A stretch of 64,000 nt of DNA from Zygnema cylindricum (GCA_037447655.1 JBBHKE010000743.1:212953-276952), one strand, 5' to 3'; numbered from the stretch's first letter, positions 1-11,438 are shown. The notes: generated by a model not told the origin, from the letters alone. A program made the numbers and translations.

Positions 1-188
1 CCCCTCGCTTATCTACTAAAGAACTCTTTGGGCAGAGCGTCGTCCATGGTTGAAGGTGAGCAACGCTAGGTGCGACGTCTAATCTATCGCCGCCGGGTGC
101 AAATTAAAGGTATCTGGTTATCGAGGGAAGTTAAGTCTGACGAGTGTGGATAGGTTACTAATGCCTCTCAATTACCTGGAACAACGAT

Positions 189-337
189 AACACGCAAAGA
201 TCCTACCGTTAGATACGTCTTAAAAGACTATCCGACGGCAAAATCCTCGCTCTACTATGTGTAACACGCAAAGATCCCACCGTTAGATACGTCTTCAAAG
301 ACTCTCCGACGGCAAAATCCTCGCTCTACTGTGTGTT
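189..337. repeat. 74-bp tandem duplication
   Basis: Two adjacent copies of a 74-bp unit, starting at 189 and 263, each beginning AACACGCAAAGATCC and ending with a GGCAAAATCCTCGCTCTACT stretch. They differ at only a few bases, so the duplication is fairly recent. No gene is seen around it. Confidence 0.85.
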
Positions 338-1195
338 GCTACAAGGATTTCTCTCCTTTAATGCAGTTTTCTAAGTTTTCGCTAGGATGAGAGGCTTTTC
401 TAACTTACAACTTCACACACTCGTTTTTTTCAAAATTAACTTCCAATTAAATTTAAAGGCTCCTGAATTTTGGCGTTTCGGTTTCGAGTCAATGAACAAG
501 GCAAGAAATTGCAAGTCACAAAACGAAAGACAACAAGGCCGAATACTTGTTGCCTTTCCAAATCTGTTTCGAGGATTGAACTCCAAATCCCTTAGTTTTC
601 GTGCAAAGACGATGGGAATGTGCCACACAACAGATAAAATGTACTCCGACGCTCCGACAAATGCTACCGAAACCTTGAGCAAACTTTGTTTGGATTGGCT
701 TAAGGGCTTATACCTCCCTCTATCGAGAAACTTCTCCGTCTAACCCCTGTACAAAATCGGGCACCCTACTCTCGTTTCCTACACAAAAACGAGATTATGG
801 TTTCTCAATCAGGAAAGGGCAACCGTGATCTCGTTTTTCGGGTAAAACTAGATTACATGTTGTGTTGGAGCAGAAGCCTCTAGTTTCATAAAAATTTTGC
901 GATGGCCACCAAAGATGACTTAGAAAAATTAGGAGATAAGACCCTCTCTCCCAGATAGCTTCTATTCAAAAGGTCAACTTTGACCCTTCATAACTTACTG
1001 CTCAGGGGAGCAAATTCAGAGATTCTTTTTGCTATCGACTCAGGGGAGTCTTGTCTTCACAGGGGTGAAGGTGGTCAGAGTTTTTGTCTTCCACGGTGGC
1101 AGTTATTTTTGCTTAAACACAAAGGGGTCAAGATTATCCTAGAGGCTTCTTGGAAGCTGTCCACTCTGAGGACTTATGGAGGTCTCAGAGTTTCA
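338..1195. other. No gene recognised
   Basis: Open frames here are short, overlap on both strands and show no recognisable family. Several short elements of the type CTCGTTTTT...AAAACGAGAT, self-complementary and recurring in the next repeat block, suggest this is the decayed edge of the satellite region. Confidence 0.5.
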
Positions 1196-2135
1196 AAAAG
1201 GCCGAGAAAACGCAACCAGAATGTTTGGGCCAAAACGATTTTTTATTGGCGTAAGGCCGGTATTACTTCTCCGAAATCACACTGGATTCGGTACTCAGCC
1301 AAATTTCGAGGTTTTTTGACTCGGCGTACAAGGACTCCGATACTTAGCCGAATTTCCAAATTCACACATGCTTCGATACTTAGCCAAATTTTGAGATTAG
1401 GGTTTCACTATCATGCCAAGACAACCTTAATTTTGTTTTTCCCTAAAAACGAGATTAGGGTCGTCTCGGTCCTAACGGGCAACCATAATCTCGTTTTTCA
1501 AAATAATTGCAAGAACGTTTCTGCTGAGACAAAGGCCTCCGATTGCACAAAAGTTTTGCAAAGGCCTGTGCAAAGAACACCGCACACACACACAAAGGCC
1601 TCTTCCACAACAAAAGGCGGGGAAAACGCGACCAGAATGATTAGGGCAAACGCTTTTTCATTGTCGTAAAGCCAGTATTACTTCACCGAAATCACACTAG
1701 TTTCGATACTTAGCCAAAACTCGAACTTTTCCGACTCGGCGTACAAGGACTCCAATACTTAGCCGAATTTCCGAATTCCCACAGGCTTCGGTACTTAGCC
1801 AATTTTTGAGATTAGGTTTCACGATCATGCCGAGACAACCCTAATCTCGTTTTTCCCGAAAAACGAGATTAGGGTTATCCCGGTCTTAAAGGGCTACCAT
1901 GATCTCGTTTTTCAAAATATTTGCAAGAACGGTTATTTTGAGGCAAAGGCCTCCGATTGCACAAAAGTTTTGCAAAGGCCTGTGCAAAGAACACTCCACA
2001 CACACACAAAGGCCTCTTCCACAGTAAAAGGCCGAGAAAACGCGACCAGAATGCTTGGGGCAAACGCTTTTTCATTGGCGTAAGGCCGATATTACTTCAC
2101 CGAATTCACACTAGTTTCGGTACTTAGCCAAATTT
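1196..2135. repeat. About 415-bp repeat, 2.2 copies
   Basis: A unit that opens with AAAAGGCCGAGAAAACGC-like sequence starts near 1196, 1614 and 2027. Each full copy carries a self-complementary AAAACGAGATTAGGGT block, runs of ACAC and several TACTTAGCC(A/G)AATTT modules. Those modules reappear as the core of the 50-bp satellite at 4.15-5.5 kb, so the two repeats are related. The third copy is cut short near 2135. The open frames at 980-1669 and 1875-2075 are products of this repeat and not genes. Confidence 0.8.
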
Positions 2136-2329
2136 CGAAGTCAACCTTGGGGCAAATGCCTCCTAGTTCTTTCAGCTACCATCTACATGGTATAAAAAAA
2201 TGCCAATGTGCGTTGGACCGCAAATTTACACGACAAAAAAGAGATAGAACACTTAACCAAATTTTGAAGCCCAACGAAAAATTTCACAAATAAAAGAAAA
2301 TTTTAAAATGTTAATATTTGGGCCGAAAA

Positions 2330-3990
2330 TGCTTTAGAGGAGGCCTAAGCGTCAATAAAAGGCTTCCTACATAGCAAAAGGCAAGAAAAATGCGCCCAAA
2401 ATGCTTGGGGCAAATGCCTTTGCACCGGCCTATCCGTAGTCTTACCTCTCCAAAATCACAGCCTTGGGGCAAACGCCTTTGCACTGGCCTATCCGCGATC
2501 TTACCTCTCCAAAATCACCGGCTTGGGGGGCAACGTCCGCCTTTGCACTGGCCTATCCGCGATTGTACCTCTCCAAAATCACCGGCTTGGGGCAAGGTCC
2601 TCCTAGTATTGAGACCTACCATCAACAAGGTATCAAAAAGTGACAATGTGCGTCGGACAGCAATCTCAAAATGTTATATTTTGCCAGAAACGGCTCTAAA
2701 GGTCGCCTAAGCGTTAGTAAAAGGCTTCCAACATGGTAGAATGCCGGAAAACACACCCAAATTACTTGGGCCAGACGCCTTTTGCATTGGCCTAACCGTG
2801 GTTTTGCTCCTCCAAAATGACCGCCTTGGGGCAAACGCCATCTGCTACTTAGGCGGTGCCATCTACATAGTATCAAAAAGGTCAAATGTGTTTCGGACCG
2901 CAAATTGACACCTCAAAAAAAAGATAGAACACTTAGACAAATTTTCGAAGATTTTTCAATACTGAAAAATGTAAAATACTATATCTCGACCCGTATTTTG
3001 TGGAATTTATTTTATGATAGCTCGTTCGAAAGATGAAATAATTACCTACCCATTAAGCTCTAGTAAGATTAATTCCGCTAAATACCGGCGGAGATATAGC
3101 ATTTTCAATTTGCTACAATACTGCAAAATACTGCAAAAATTAAAATGCTATGTCTCGGCCGTTAATTATTAGAATTCAACTTATTATACCTTGTTTAGTA
3201 GCAATTTTGTCATCTTTCGAACGAGCTAATATACGTTAAATTCCACCAAATACCGGCCGAGATATAGTATTTTACATTTTTCAGTATTGAAAAATCTTCG
3301 AAAATTTGGCTAAGTGTTCTTTCTTTTTTTTGAGGTGTCAATTTGCAGTCTGACGCACATTTGACCTTTTTGATATAGTAGGGGGAGGAGTTCCTTAATA
3401 CTGGGAGGGCGTTTGCCTCAAGCCTGTCATTTAGAACAAGTAAGACCGCGCTTACGCCAAGGCAAAGGCGTTTGCCCCAAGCATTTTGGGAGCACTTTTT
3501 CGGCTTTGTGTCATAGAGGAAGCTTTAAATTTGCGCTAAGGCCACCATTGGAGCCTTTTAGGCCGCACATTTGCACATTTTTACCTAATACTGGGAGGTC
3601 GTTTAACCCAAGCCGGTCATTTGGAACAAGTAAGACCACGCTTACGCCAACGTAAAGGCGTCTGCCCTAAGCAGGTCATTTTGGACAAGTAAGACCGCGG
3701 CCCCAAGCTTTTTGGGAGCACTTTTTTGGCCTTGTGCCATAGAGGAAGCTTTAAAACGGCGGCAAGGCCACCATTGGAGCCTTTTAGACCGCACATTTGA
3801 CACTTTATACCAAGTAGGAGGAGGAGTCTCTCAATATTAGGACGCCGTTTAACCGAAGTCGGTCATTTAGAACAAGTAAGACCGCGCTTACGCTAACGCA
3901 GAGGCGTTTGTCCCAGGCACTTTGGGAGCACTTTTTCAGGTTTCTGCCATAGAGGAAGCTTTAAATTGGCGCTAAGGCCACCTTTTATGC
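2330..3990. repeat. Large imperfect inverted repeat centred near 3123
   Basis: Left arm (about 2640-3120) and right arm (about 3125-3600) are reverse complements over most of their length. Examples are the GACACCTCAAAAAAAAG block near 2910 against its complement near 3330, and GCTCGTTCGAAAGATGA near 3022 against its complement near 3208. Homologous modules extend the arms to about 2330 and 3990. Modules of about 75 bp (CTTGGGGCAAACGCCTTTGC) are tandemly repeated in the left arm at 2400-2600. Related fragments lie at 2140-2330 and 4020-4150. No transposase frame is present, so it could be a foldback element or an inverted satellite duplication. Confidence 0.8.
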
Positions 3991-4149
3991 CGCAGTATAA
4001 CTATTTCTAATTTTCAGAATTGAAAATTTATTACATATTTTATCAAGTATTTCTATTTTTTTTTTTGGGTTCCCATTTTGCGATTTGACGCATATTTGCA
4101 CTTTTTTACGTAGTAGATGGAGCAGTCCCTCATTACTGGGAGATCGTAA

Positions 4150-5520
4150 TTTGCCTAAGTGTTGGAATCCGTGTACGCGCTGTTTGAAACATTTTGAAAT
4201 TTGGCCAAGTACCGGAATCCGTGTACGGACCGTTTGACAAACCTCGAAATTTGGCTAAGTATTAGAATCTTTATACGCGCGGTTGACATACCTCGAAATT
4301 TGGCTAAGTACCGGAATCCGTATAAACGCTGTTTGACACACCTCCAAATTTGGCTAAGTACCGCAATCCGTGTACGTGCCGTTTGAAACACCTCCAAATT
4401 TGGCTAAGACTTAACCGTGTACGCCTGCCGACACACCTCCAAATTTGGCTAAGAACCAATCCGGTAGCGCCGTTTGAAACACTGATATTTGGCTAAGACC
4501 GAATCTGTGTACCGCTTTGCTAGAACTTGAAATTGGCTAAGACTAATCCGTGTATGGCTGTTTGAAACACCTCCAATTTGGCTAAGTACCGGTCCGTGTA
4601 CGCCTGTTTGACACACTCCAAATTTGCAAACCAACTGTAATGTACGTTGAAATACTCGATATTTGGCATCAAAATTGTGTTTCCCCGGCACTTGAAATTG
4701 GCAAGACCAATCCGTACGCGTCGTTTGCAACACCTCCAAATTTGGCTAAGTACCGAAATACGTGTACGGTCGTTTGAAAGACCTCGAAACTTGGTTAAGT
4801 ACCAAAATTTGTGTACGCGCCGTATGAAACACCTCGAAATTTGGCTAAGTATCGAAATCCGTGTACAAGCCGTTTGATATACCTCGAAATTTAGCTAAGT
4901 AACGGAATCCGTGTACGCGCTGTTTGAAACACCTCCAAATTTGGCTAAGTACCGGAATCCGTGTACGCGTCGTTTGAAACACCTCCAAATTTGGCTAAGT
5001 ACCGGAATACGTGTACGCGTCGTTTGAAAGACCTCGAAATTTGGCTAAGTACCAAAATTTGTGTACGCGCCGTATGAAACACTTCGAAATTTGGCTAAGT
5101 ACCGGAATCCGTGTACGCGCCGTTTGATACACCTCGAAATTTGGCTAAGTACCGGAATCCGTGTAGGCGCCGTTTGCAACACGTCGAAATTTGGCTAAGT
5201 ACCGGAATCCGTATACGCGCCGTTTGAAACACTTTCAAATTTGGCTAAGTACCGGAATCCGTGTACGCGCCGTTTGAAACACCTCGAAATTTGACTAAGT
5301 ATTGGAATCCATGTACGCAGCGTTTGACACGCCTCTAAATTTGGCTAAGTACCGGAATCCGTGTACGCGTCGTTTGAAACACCTCGAAATATGGCTAAGT
5401 ATCGGAATACGTGTACGCGCCGTTTGAAACACCTCGAAATTTGGCTTACCGAAATCCGAGTACGCGCCGTTTGAAAGACCTCGAAATTTGGCTAAGTACC
5501 GCAATCCGTGTACGCCGATT
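4150..5520. repeat. 50-bp tandem satellite, about 27 copies
   Basis: The unit reads approximately ACCGGAATCCGTGTACGCGC, then CGTTTGAAACACCTCGAAAT and TTGGCTAAGT. In the region 4900-5400 copies fall exactly every 50 bp, for example at 5101, 5151 and 5201. Between 4400 and 4740 copies are shortened by many one- to three-base deletions. The unit length is not a multiple of three, so the frames it produces (such as those at 4201 and 5411) are artefacts. Confidence 0.95.
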
Positions 5521-5539
5521 TTGGCTAAGTGTTGGAAAA

Positions 5540-6240
5540 CCTTTGAATTCCGATATTGGGGCTTATAAAACCCAAACCCGAGAATTGGGTTTAATATCCA
5601 AACCGGTGTATTTCGATATTGGGGCTTATAAAACCCACACCCGAAAAATCGGGCTTAATACCTAAACCGTTGTATTTCAATATTGGGGATTATAAAACCC
5701 AAACCTGAAAATTGGGTTTAATACCCAAACTGGTCAATTTTGATATAGGGGCTTATAAAACCCAAACCCGAAAATTCGGGCTTAATACCCAAACCGGTGT
5801 ATTTCGATATGAGCGCTTATAAAACCCAAACCCGAAAAATTGGGCTTAGTACCCAAACCGGTGTATTTCGATATGAGCGCTTATAAAACCCAAACCCGAA
5901 AAATTGGGCTTAATACCCAAACCGGTGTATTTCGATATTGGGGCTTATAAAACCCAAACCCGAAAAATCGAGCTTAATACCCAAACCGGTGTATTTCGAT
6001 ATTGTCGCTTATAAAACCCAAACTCGAAAAATCGGGCTTAATACCCAAACCGGTGTATTTCGATATTGAGGCTTATAAAACCGAAACCCAAAAAAATGAG
6101 TTTAATACCCAAACCGGTGTATTTTGATATTGGGGCTTATAAAACCCAAACGCGAAAAATCGAGCTTAATACCCAAACCGGTGTATTTCGATATTGGGGC
6201 TTATAAAACCCAAACCCGAGAATTGAGCTTAATATCTAAG
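5540..6240. repeat. 64-bp tandem satellite, about 11 copies
   Basis: The unit begins GATATTGGGGCTTATAAAAC, continues with CCAAACCCGAAAAATCGGGC and ends TTAATACCCAAACCGGTGTA plus TTTC. The TTATAAAAC anchor recurs at 5881, 5945 and 6009, giving a period of 64. It replaces the 50-bp satellite abruptly near 5530, and 50-bp-type sequence returns at 6245-6360. The array therefore appears inserted in the other. Confidence 0.95.
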
Positions 6241-6244
6241 CCTA

Positions 6245-7242
6245 GTTAAAAATCTTCGAAATTTGGCTAAATGTTGGAATCTGTGTATGCCGAGTCAAAA
6301 ACCTCGAAAAAATTGACTAATTACCGAAAACCGTGTACGCCGAGTCAAAAATGTCCAAAATTCGTCTACAGGGTTTTTGCAGTGGTTATGTTGGTGATAC
6401 ACGAGTTTGTGACCCTTTACTCTTTAGTCTGCCTCACCGTCTAACATTTTGAATTCTTTCTTAGGACCCGTATTTTAGACAAAAAAAATTGGAGTTGATG
6501 CAAATACTTTTGGGATCACATACTTTGAAGTTGGTTGCATGTTTACTCGGGCGATTAGTGACGTTGGACAACCGTTCAACGTTACAATATTGATATAACT
6601 TTGTAAATTTGTTGGTTATTTTATTTTGTAGTCCTTGTGTGGCACCATTCTATCGGAGTGGCACCCCGATAGTGAAGTGGGGTTCGATCCCCCAAACGGA
6701 CACCGCAAGACAACAATTTAGTCAAGTAGGATTGGTGCGAGATAAATCAATTTAACCTTAAACTTGATGCGAGATAAATGATTTCGAACTTTTTCGTTGT
6801 CTTGCGGTTAAGGTTCACTAAGGTATTATGCGAAAGTAACCGGTGCTAAAGGTATTATGCGAAGGTAACCGATGCTAAAAGTATTATGCGAAGGTAACCG
6901 GAGCCATAATGTGGGCTAACTCGTGCGTCCAAGACGAACCCTTCAGTAAAAGTGTACGGGATAGTAACCTACTAGAATATTGATATTGACATAGCACACG
7001 AGTAACCTTGTACTGCAGGCAAATAAGATTAACCCACACCCCTCTGCCAATGCTAAGAAAAAGGTTTGTTTTGTGTGCGCAGTTATAACAGTTTTTTCTC
7101 CTTAATCTAGTATACTAGCCTCTTCTATATAAACATTGCCGATTAACTTTGAAAATAATCAGTCATATTTAGAAACTTTTGGATATAGTTGCAAAAGCAA
7201 TGGGGACAACCTTGGGTTTTAAAAAATATAAAAAAAAATGAT
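6245..7242. other. Intergenic; 29-bp triple repeat and a B-box-like hairpin
   Basis: From 6245 to 6360 the 50-bp satellite trails off. At 6821, 6850 and 6879 there are three copies of a 29-bp unit (AGGTATTATGCGAA...GGTGCTA). Around 6640-6710 a TGGGG-TTCGATC-CCCCA stem-loop looks like a tRNA T-arm/B box next to a 7-bp CTATCGG/CCGATAG stem, but no full cloverleaf forms. No protein-coding gene is supported. Confidence 0.55.
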
Positions 7243-8608
7243 ATGGAGCAAATGGTTGTAGACAAAACCGTCGTGGAAACTTCGGAAAGACTACCGGTCA
7301 GCAAATTCACGTAAGAAAGTTTGACTTTTCAACCCTAATCATTGAAATTACTAAAATCTACACGTTGCACAGAGTAATGCTACAATGAATCTGAAACACA
7401 AATAGTTGTTTGGTTGTTACAGCTTGGACGATGTATGTATTAGTCTTCCGAGAGACGGAGACTGTTTTTTCTACGCATTGATCGAAACCATGCACCTGGA
7501 TGCGGGAAAGCACGATGTCTATCACATGTGTTCGAGAGTTGGGATGGAAGTAGAGGCAAGAGAGTTAAGAAAACATGTTAGCGTCGCAGATGCAACAAAA
7601 TGGTTATATCCTAGCAGTTGTTGAAATATCTGACTTAACTATAGAGAAAAGTCACGTGGCATTTCAGGTGTTAAAAGCTGCGCAAGTTGTGTTAGCCAGG
7701 TTTCTTTTGGGTTTCATATACATTAGGGGAGAATTAGACTTGGTAAAAAATCATCTAAGAGAAAAATGACAAAAGAGTTGCGCTAGCCATAGTATGGTAC
7801 TCGTGTCATTATTACGTGTTGTTCGAGGAATGAAAAGGAAGATGAAGGCGTGTAAGACTGATAAAAGTACAAGATTCGCCTCTTTTTTCCGCCCTTCACA
7901 AAAATTATGGACAAAATGACTCCTTTGGTACCCAGTGCGCTTGAACAATTTGATGGTAAGACAACTGAAATACATATCAAAGGAGAACCGAACGAAAACG
8001 TCGTCGCAGGAGCCACACCTTTTTTTTTTCGATTCATAGACTTTAAGCGTCCATTTCTTTCACCCCAAACAAAATACACCAACGTTGAAGCGATTGCCGA
8101 ATGTTGGCCGTATGAGCGTCGCTACGGGAAAGAAAAATGAACTTATGCACGAGATAAAGAAAAGAGCAATAAAAAAACATCATCTCTAGAGGCATTACAA
8201 GTAGGATATGTGGAATTGTTGGAGCTACCACACGAGAAAAGAAATGATGAGACAGAGTACTTTATATCGGATATTCCTTCTAGAGAAGCATTGGCAGAAA
8301 AAATGAAAAATTTGAGAGTAAGGGGTTCTACTGTAAATTATGATGACAAAGATATCACAGTATTGGCGGCAAGATTGGGCCAATGCATCAAAATATTAAC
8401 CTTCGATGATAAAAAACGTTTCCCGAAGTTAGTGGAGGAGTATAACCCTTCGACCCTCTCTAATTACGTCTTTGCGGTTGTCCTTTTTAAGAGTTGCAAA
8501 AAAGTAATGCCTATATCTCTCATAGATTTAGAAGGAAATTATTTACCATATTGTGGGCCGGAGATAACCAAAAACACTGGGATGTTCGCTCCCGCGACGA
8601 AAACAGAG
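7243..8608 (+). pseudogene. OTU-family cysteine protease (deubiquitinase-like), broken
   Basis: OTU proteases hydrolyse ubiquitin linkages. A short first exon (7243-7310, ATG at 7243) joins in phase to an exon starting at 7423 after TTGTTACAG. The second exon carries LPRDGDCFFYALIETM, the OTU active-site block with the catalytic Cys after DGD, then an ARELRKHV segment. The C-terminal half lies at 7907-8608: SREALAEKM, then YDDKDITVLAARLGQCIKIL, which fits the OTU 'W..elqaLA..l...I.v' region. Frame is lost between about 7624 and 7907, and an in-frame TGA lies at 8138. A likely donor (ACAGAG|GTACGT) ends the last exon at 8608. No clear catalytic His was found. It lies directly upstream of, and on the same strand as, the piggyBac remnant, so it may be cargo or part of that element; that link is inference. 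The OTU assignment rests on motifs read by eye. Confidence 0.65.
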
Positions 8609-8705
8609 GTACGTCTATCGTCTTTCTCAATTGTGTGAAAACGAATATAATATCACAAACAATGCATCGCAAAAAAAGTTCAACATTCACATTTGTTGGG
8701 TGTGA

Positions 8706-9239
8706 TTGGCAGTCTCAATTAGTGGCAGAAGAAAAAAATGCATGGGACATGGATGGACTTTCCACAAGGAGAAAAAAAAAGTCTGTAGTGTAAGGAAAGA
8801 ACCTCCGAGGGAGACATTTGTGACAGAAGAGTTGCAAAAGATTGATGAGGAAAACTCGTGGGAAAAAAAAGTCGATGACGACAATGTGGAGTTGGAGAAA
8901 AAAAAATTCAGAAGCAAACGCGGCCGTCTTAAAAAAGTACGAATGGGGCCTAAACCCCGTCCATCACCGAGTTTCGAAAGCGCAGACGAGCAAACTGACT
9001 TGTCAGACACAGAAGAAGAGAAGGATGAATGGGATAAAAACGCTCTTAGCGAAGAGAGTCAAAGCGAATGGGAAGAGGATTCGTCAGCGAACGAAAACGA
9101 AGACAAACAAGATGAGGCGAGTGGAGAGTATTCAAGCGAGTTGAAAAATATAGATGAGTGGCTTCGACCCTTTCACTACTTGCAGAGCAAAATCACTTGG
9201 AATAGACTAAAATTTTTGATCAGCAAGAGCGGCTTATAG
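8706..9239 (+). pseudogene. Acidic N-terminal region, probably of the piggyBac transposase
   Basis: An open frame rich in Glu, Asp, Ser and Lys (SESQSEWEEDSS, DTEEEKDEWDK) with a basic patch (RSKRGRLKKVRMGPKPRP). piggyBac-type transposases usually begin with such an acidic, low-complexity region before the DDD core. The core follows in another frame from about 9400, so the join needs an intron or a frameshift near 9240-9400. The true start is not clear: a splice acceptor TTGGCAG near 8710 would make this an internal exon joined to the OTU part. No independent domain is recognised. Confidence 0.5.
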
Positions 9240-9399
9240 AGGTAGAACGACGGCTTTAGCTGCCATAAAAATAGGTGGGGAAGGTGCTCTTAGTGGACGG
9301 TTCGAAAAGCACAGAGAAAATGGCTGCAAGTATATTTTTAGCGTTAACTCGCATTTATTTTTGGAAAAACTTTGTAAATCAATGAAACGCTTATAGGCA

Positions 9400-11127
9400 A
9401 GAAAAGTACGCACTCAAATTAGTTGCGTATCACAAGAAAGAGAAAGGGACTACACCGCAACGGGGGAAAGAAATTACAATGGGAGAAATATTCGCATTTT
9501 TGTACCTGTTGATTTGCAATGGGATTGAAAGGTCGTCTTCTGACTCAAAGACGTTTCGTAAAAGGACCGGCGGAGGTTTAGAGTACCCAAACAGAGGGAG
9601 AATAATTCCAGAGAAGATATTTTCTCAAATCAAGAGGAATTTACACGGAAGGTCTAATAAATACAGACCGTCAAAAGAACAAGATCCGCAACGTTGGGCG
9701 TTATGGCAGGTAAGGTATTTGTTGCATTTGTGTGGTATGACCATATGCATATTTGATGTTAATTTTAGCCAACAACAGAAACCTGTTGCGTAATGATTAA
9801 CTCTGTAAAGTGTGCGCGTTGGACAAGTTGAACCGTTGATGAATGAGCATAAAGAAACGTTTATACAGTACTATCAACCAGGAACTTATTTGAGTCTGGA
9901 CGGGAGATGGATTCTTGACAATAGTATGTTGAACCCCATAAAACGTTTCTTTTTTAGTAAACCGAAGTCTAAACACGGGATGTAACAATTCGCGCTAAAT
10001 GACGCGGTGACAATGTATCAGTTGACCTACGAGATAGACGTTAAAGGTGGAGAATTTAGTAGAGTTGGTGCCCGAACAAGGATTGTAAGGGCGTTTTGTG
10101 AACCGGTAAACGAGGACGAAAGAGTCGTTATGATGGAAAGAATGTACACAAGGGTTCCTATTTTCTGGTGGTTGAAGAGTGAGAAAAAATGGGGGGCTTT
10201 GGGAACAATGTTGGTGAGAAAGCGTAGCGGAACAAGGAAAAGTTTAACCTCTTTGGGCTACTCGGATGAAAAATTGCTAAATGGGTTGAAAAGACAAAGA
10301 GACGGGGTGATGAAAAGGGTGCCCAAGTTGGGCGATTTTAGTTTCGAGTTATGCGACCAAGAGGGTATGATAACATGTACGTGGGTAGACAAACGGAACG
10401 TTGTGCCCTCGGTGTGGAGGTTGTCCACTAGTTTCGGAGCTCGTCTCGAACTTGTTCAACGACCTAGAGGAGGTAACCCTATAGAGCGGCCAGGGTGTGT
10501 AACCATGTATAACAAATACAAAGGAAGAGTAAACAAGTTAAACCGAGCATGTTTGGAAGGAGCGACTCTGCAAAGGACCTCCATACATCAATATCGATGG
10601 TGGTTGAAACTCTTTATGGGATTAATGGACGGAGCAATGACGAACGCTTAGATCATGTACAACATCCTACTGGAGCCAGAAGGAAAACATTACACAACAA
10701 GGGAAGATTTCCTAGACTTGCTTCAAAAAGAATTATTGGAAAGAAAAGCGATTGGTAAATACAGTTTTAAAATGGCCGCGGCGAGTCTATCTATGGCGGG
10801 GGAAAAACATCTATCGGTACCGTTGCACGAAATCCCTAAATACGTCGAGCGAGCTCGCGGCCGTGAGGAATTAATGCCAATTGTATAGAATGCGCGTTTT
10901 TTCACTTAAACGAGCTAGTGTTCCCACAAAAATTGCCACGCGAAAAGAAAATAATGGAAAGGGAAGTCTACGGAAGGCATTGCACTAGATACGGTTGTAA
11001 AAAGTGTGAAATGCCATTGTGTCGCACCGCCTGCTTCGACAAACCCGAGAGAAAAAAAGAAAAAGATCAGCTGAAAATAATAAGGAAATCGCAAAAGCTA
11101 GACGAGGAAGAGGAAAACGACATGTAA
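9400..11127 (+). pseudogene. piggyBac-family (DDE_Tnp_1_7) transposase, inactivated
   Basis: piggyBac transposases cut and paste DNA at TTAA sites with a DDD triad. The N-terminal core (9479-9714) has GEIFAFLYLLICNGIERSSS. A small intron (about 9715-9811, AAG|GTATTT donor) fits before VEPLMNEHKETF, then YQPGTYLSLDGRW with the first Asp. An in-frame TAA follows KHGM at about 9982. The next part (10007-10651) has VMMERMYTRVPIF where the family has 'lymDnfYts', so Glu replaces the second Asp; CTWVDKRNV keeps the third Asp. 'YNKYKGRVNKLNR' replaces the usual 'YN..MGGVD..D'. A TAG at 10649 stands where the family has 'NAy', and the frame resumes at 10655. A cysteine-rich tail at 10918-11127 (CTRYGCKKCEMPLCRTACF) matches the piggyBac C-terminal Cys domain but is in another frame. 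Terminal repeats were not identified. Confidence 0.85.
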
Positions 11128-11225
11128 GATATATCAAACACGTTTTGAGGGAGCGAGCACTGAGAAAACGAAAACGGAAGAGTCGAAACATCATCACTCT
11201 ACGGTTCGCACTGTCTCATCGAGAG

Positions 11226-11438
11226 ACGACGTGTGATTGTTGCACTTTTACTCGCGCATCGTATTATTTCGCAACACTCAATTACAGTGTGTTCAATGTC
11301 TATTCGGAAAACCCAACTCAAAATCCGCATTTAGCTTGTTAATGCGGACTCGGAGTTTAATCTTCCGAATAGACATTGTACACACTGTAACCGATTGTTG
11401 CCGAATGAAACTGCACGAGTAAAACTGCAACAATCACA
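11226..11438. repeat. 215-bp foldback hairpin with about 100-bp arms
   Basis: The left arm (TGTGATTGTTGCA...TTACAGTGTGTTCAATGTCT, about 11231-11330) is reverse-complementary over nearly its full length to 11345-11438. The loop is a few bases around TAGCTTG at about 11334. Arms match at roughly 80 percent by eye. It lies about 100 bp past the piggyBac cysteine-rich tail. It could be a MITE, the inverted end of an element, or a precursor of small RNAs; the sequence does not decide. Confidence 0.8.

Noticed and set aside
4150-6240. CRISPR-like array
   Set aside because: Units are directly joined tandem repeats of 50 and 64 bp without unique spacers, in a eukaryotic setting.
6640-6710. tRNA gene
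   Set aside because: Only a T-arm/B-box and one stem fold; acceptor and D arm do not pair and there is no A box.
7020-7040. TTAACCCACACCCC as the left end of the piggyBac element
   Set aside because: TTAA followed by CCC is suggestive, but no matching inverted end was found downstream of 11127.
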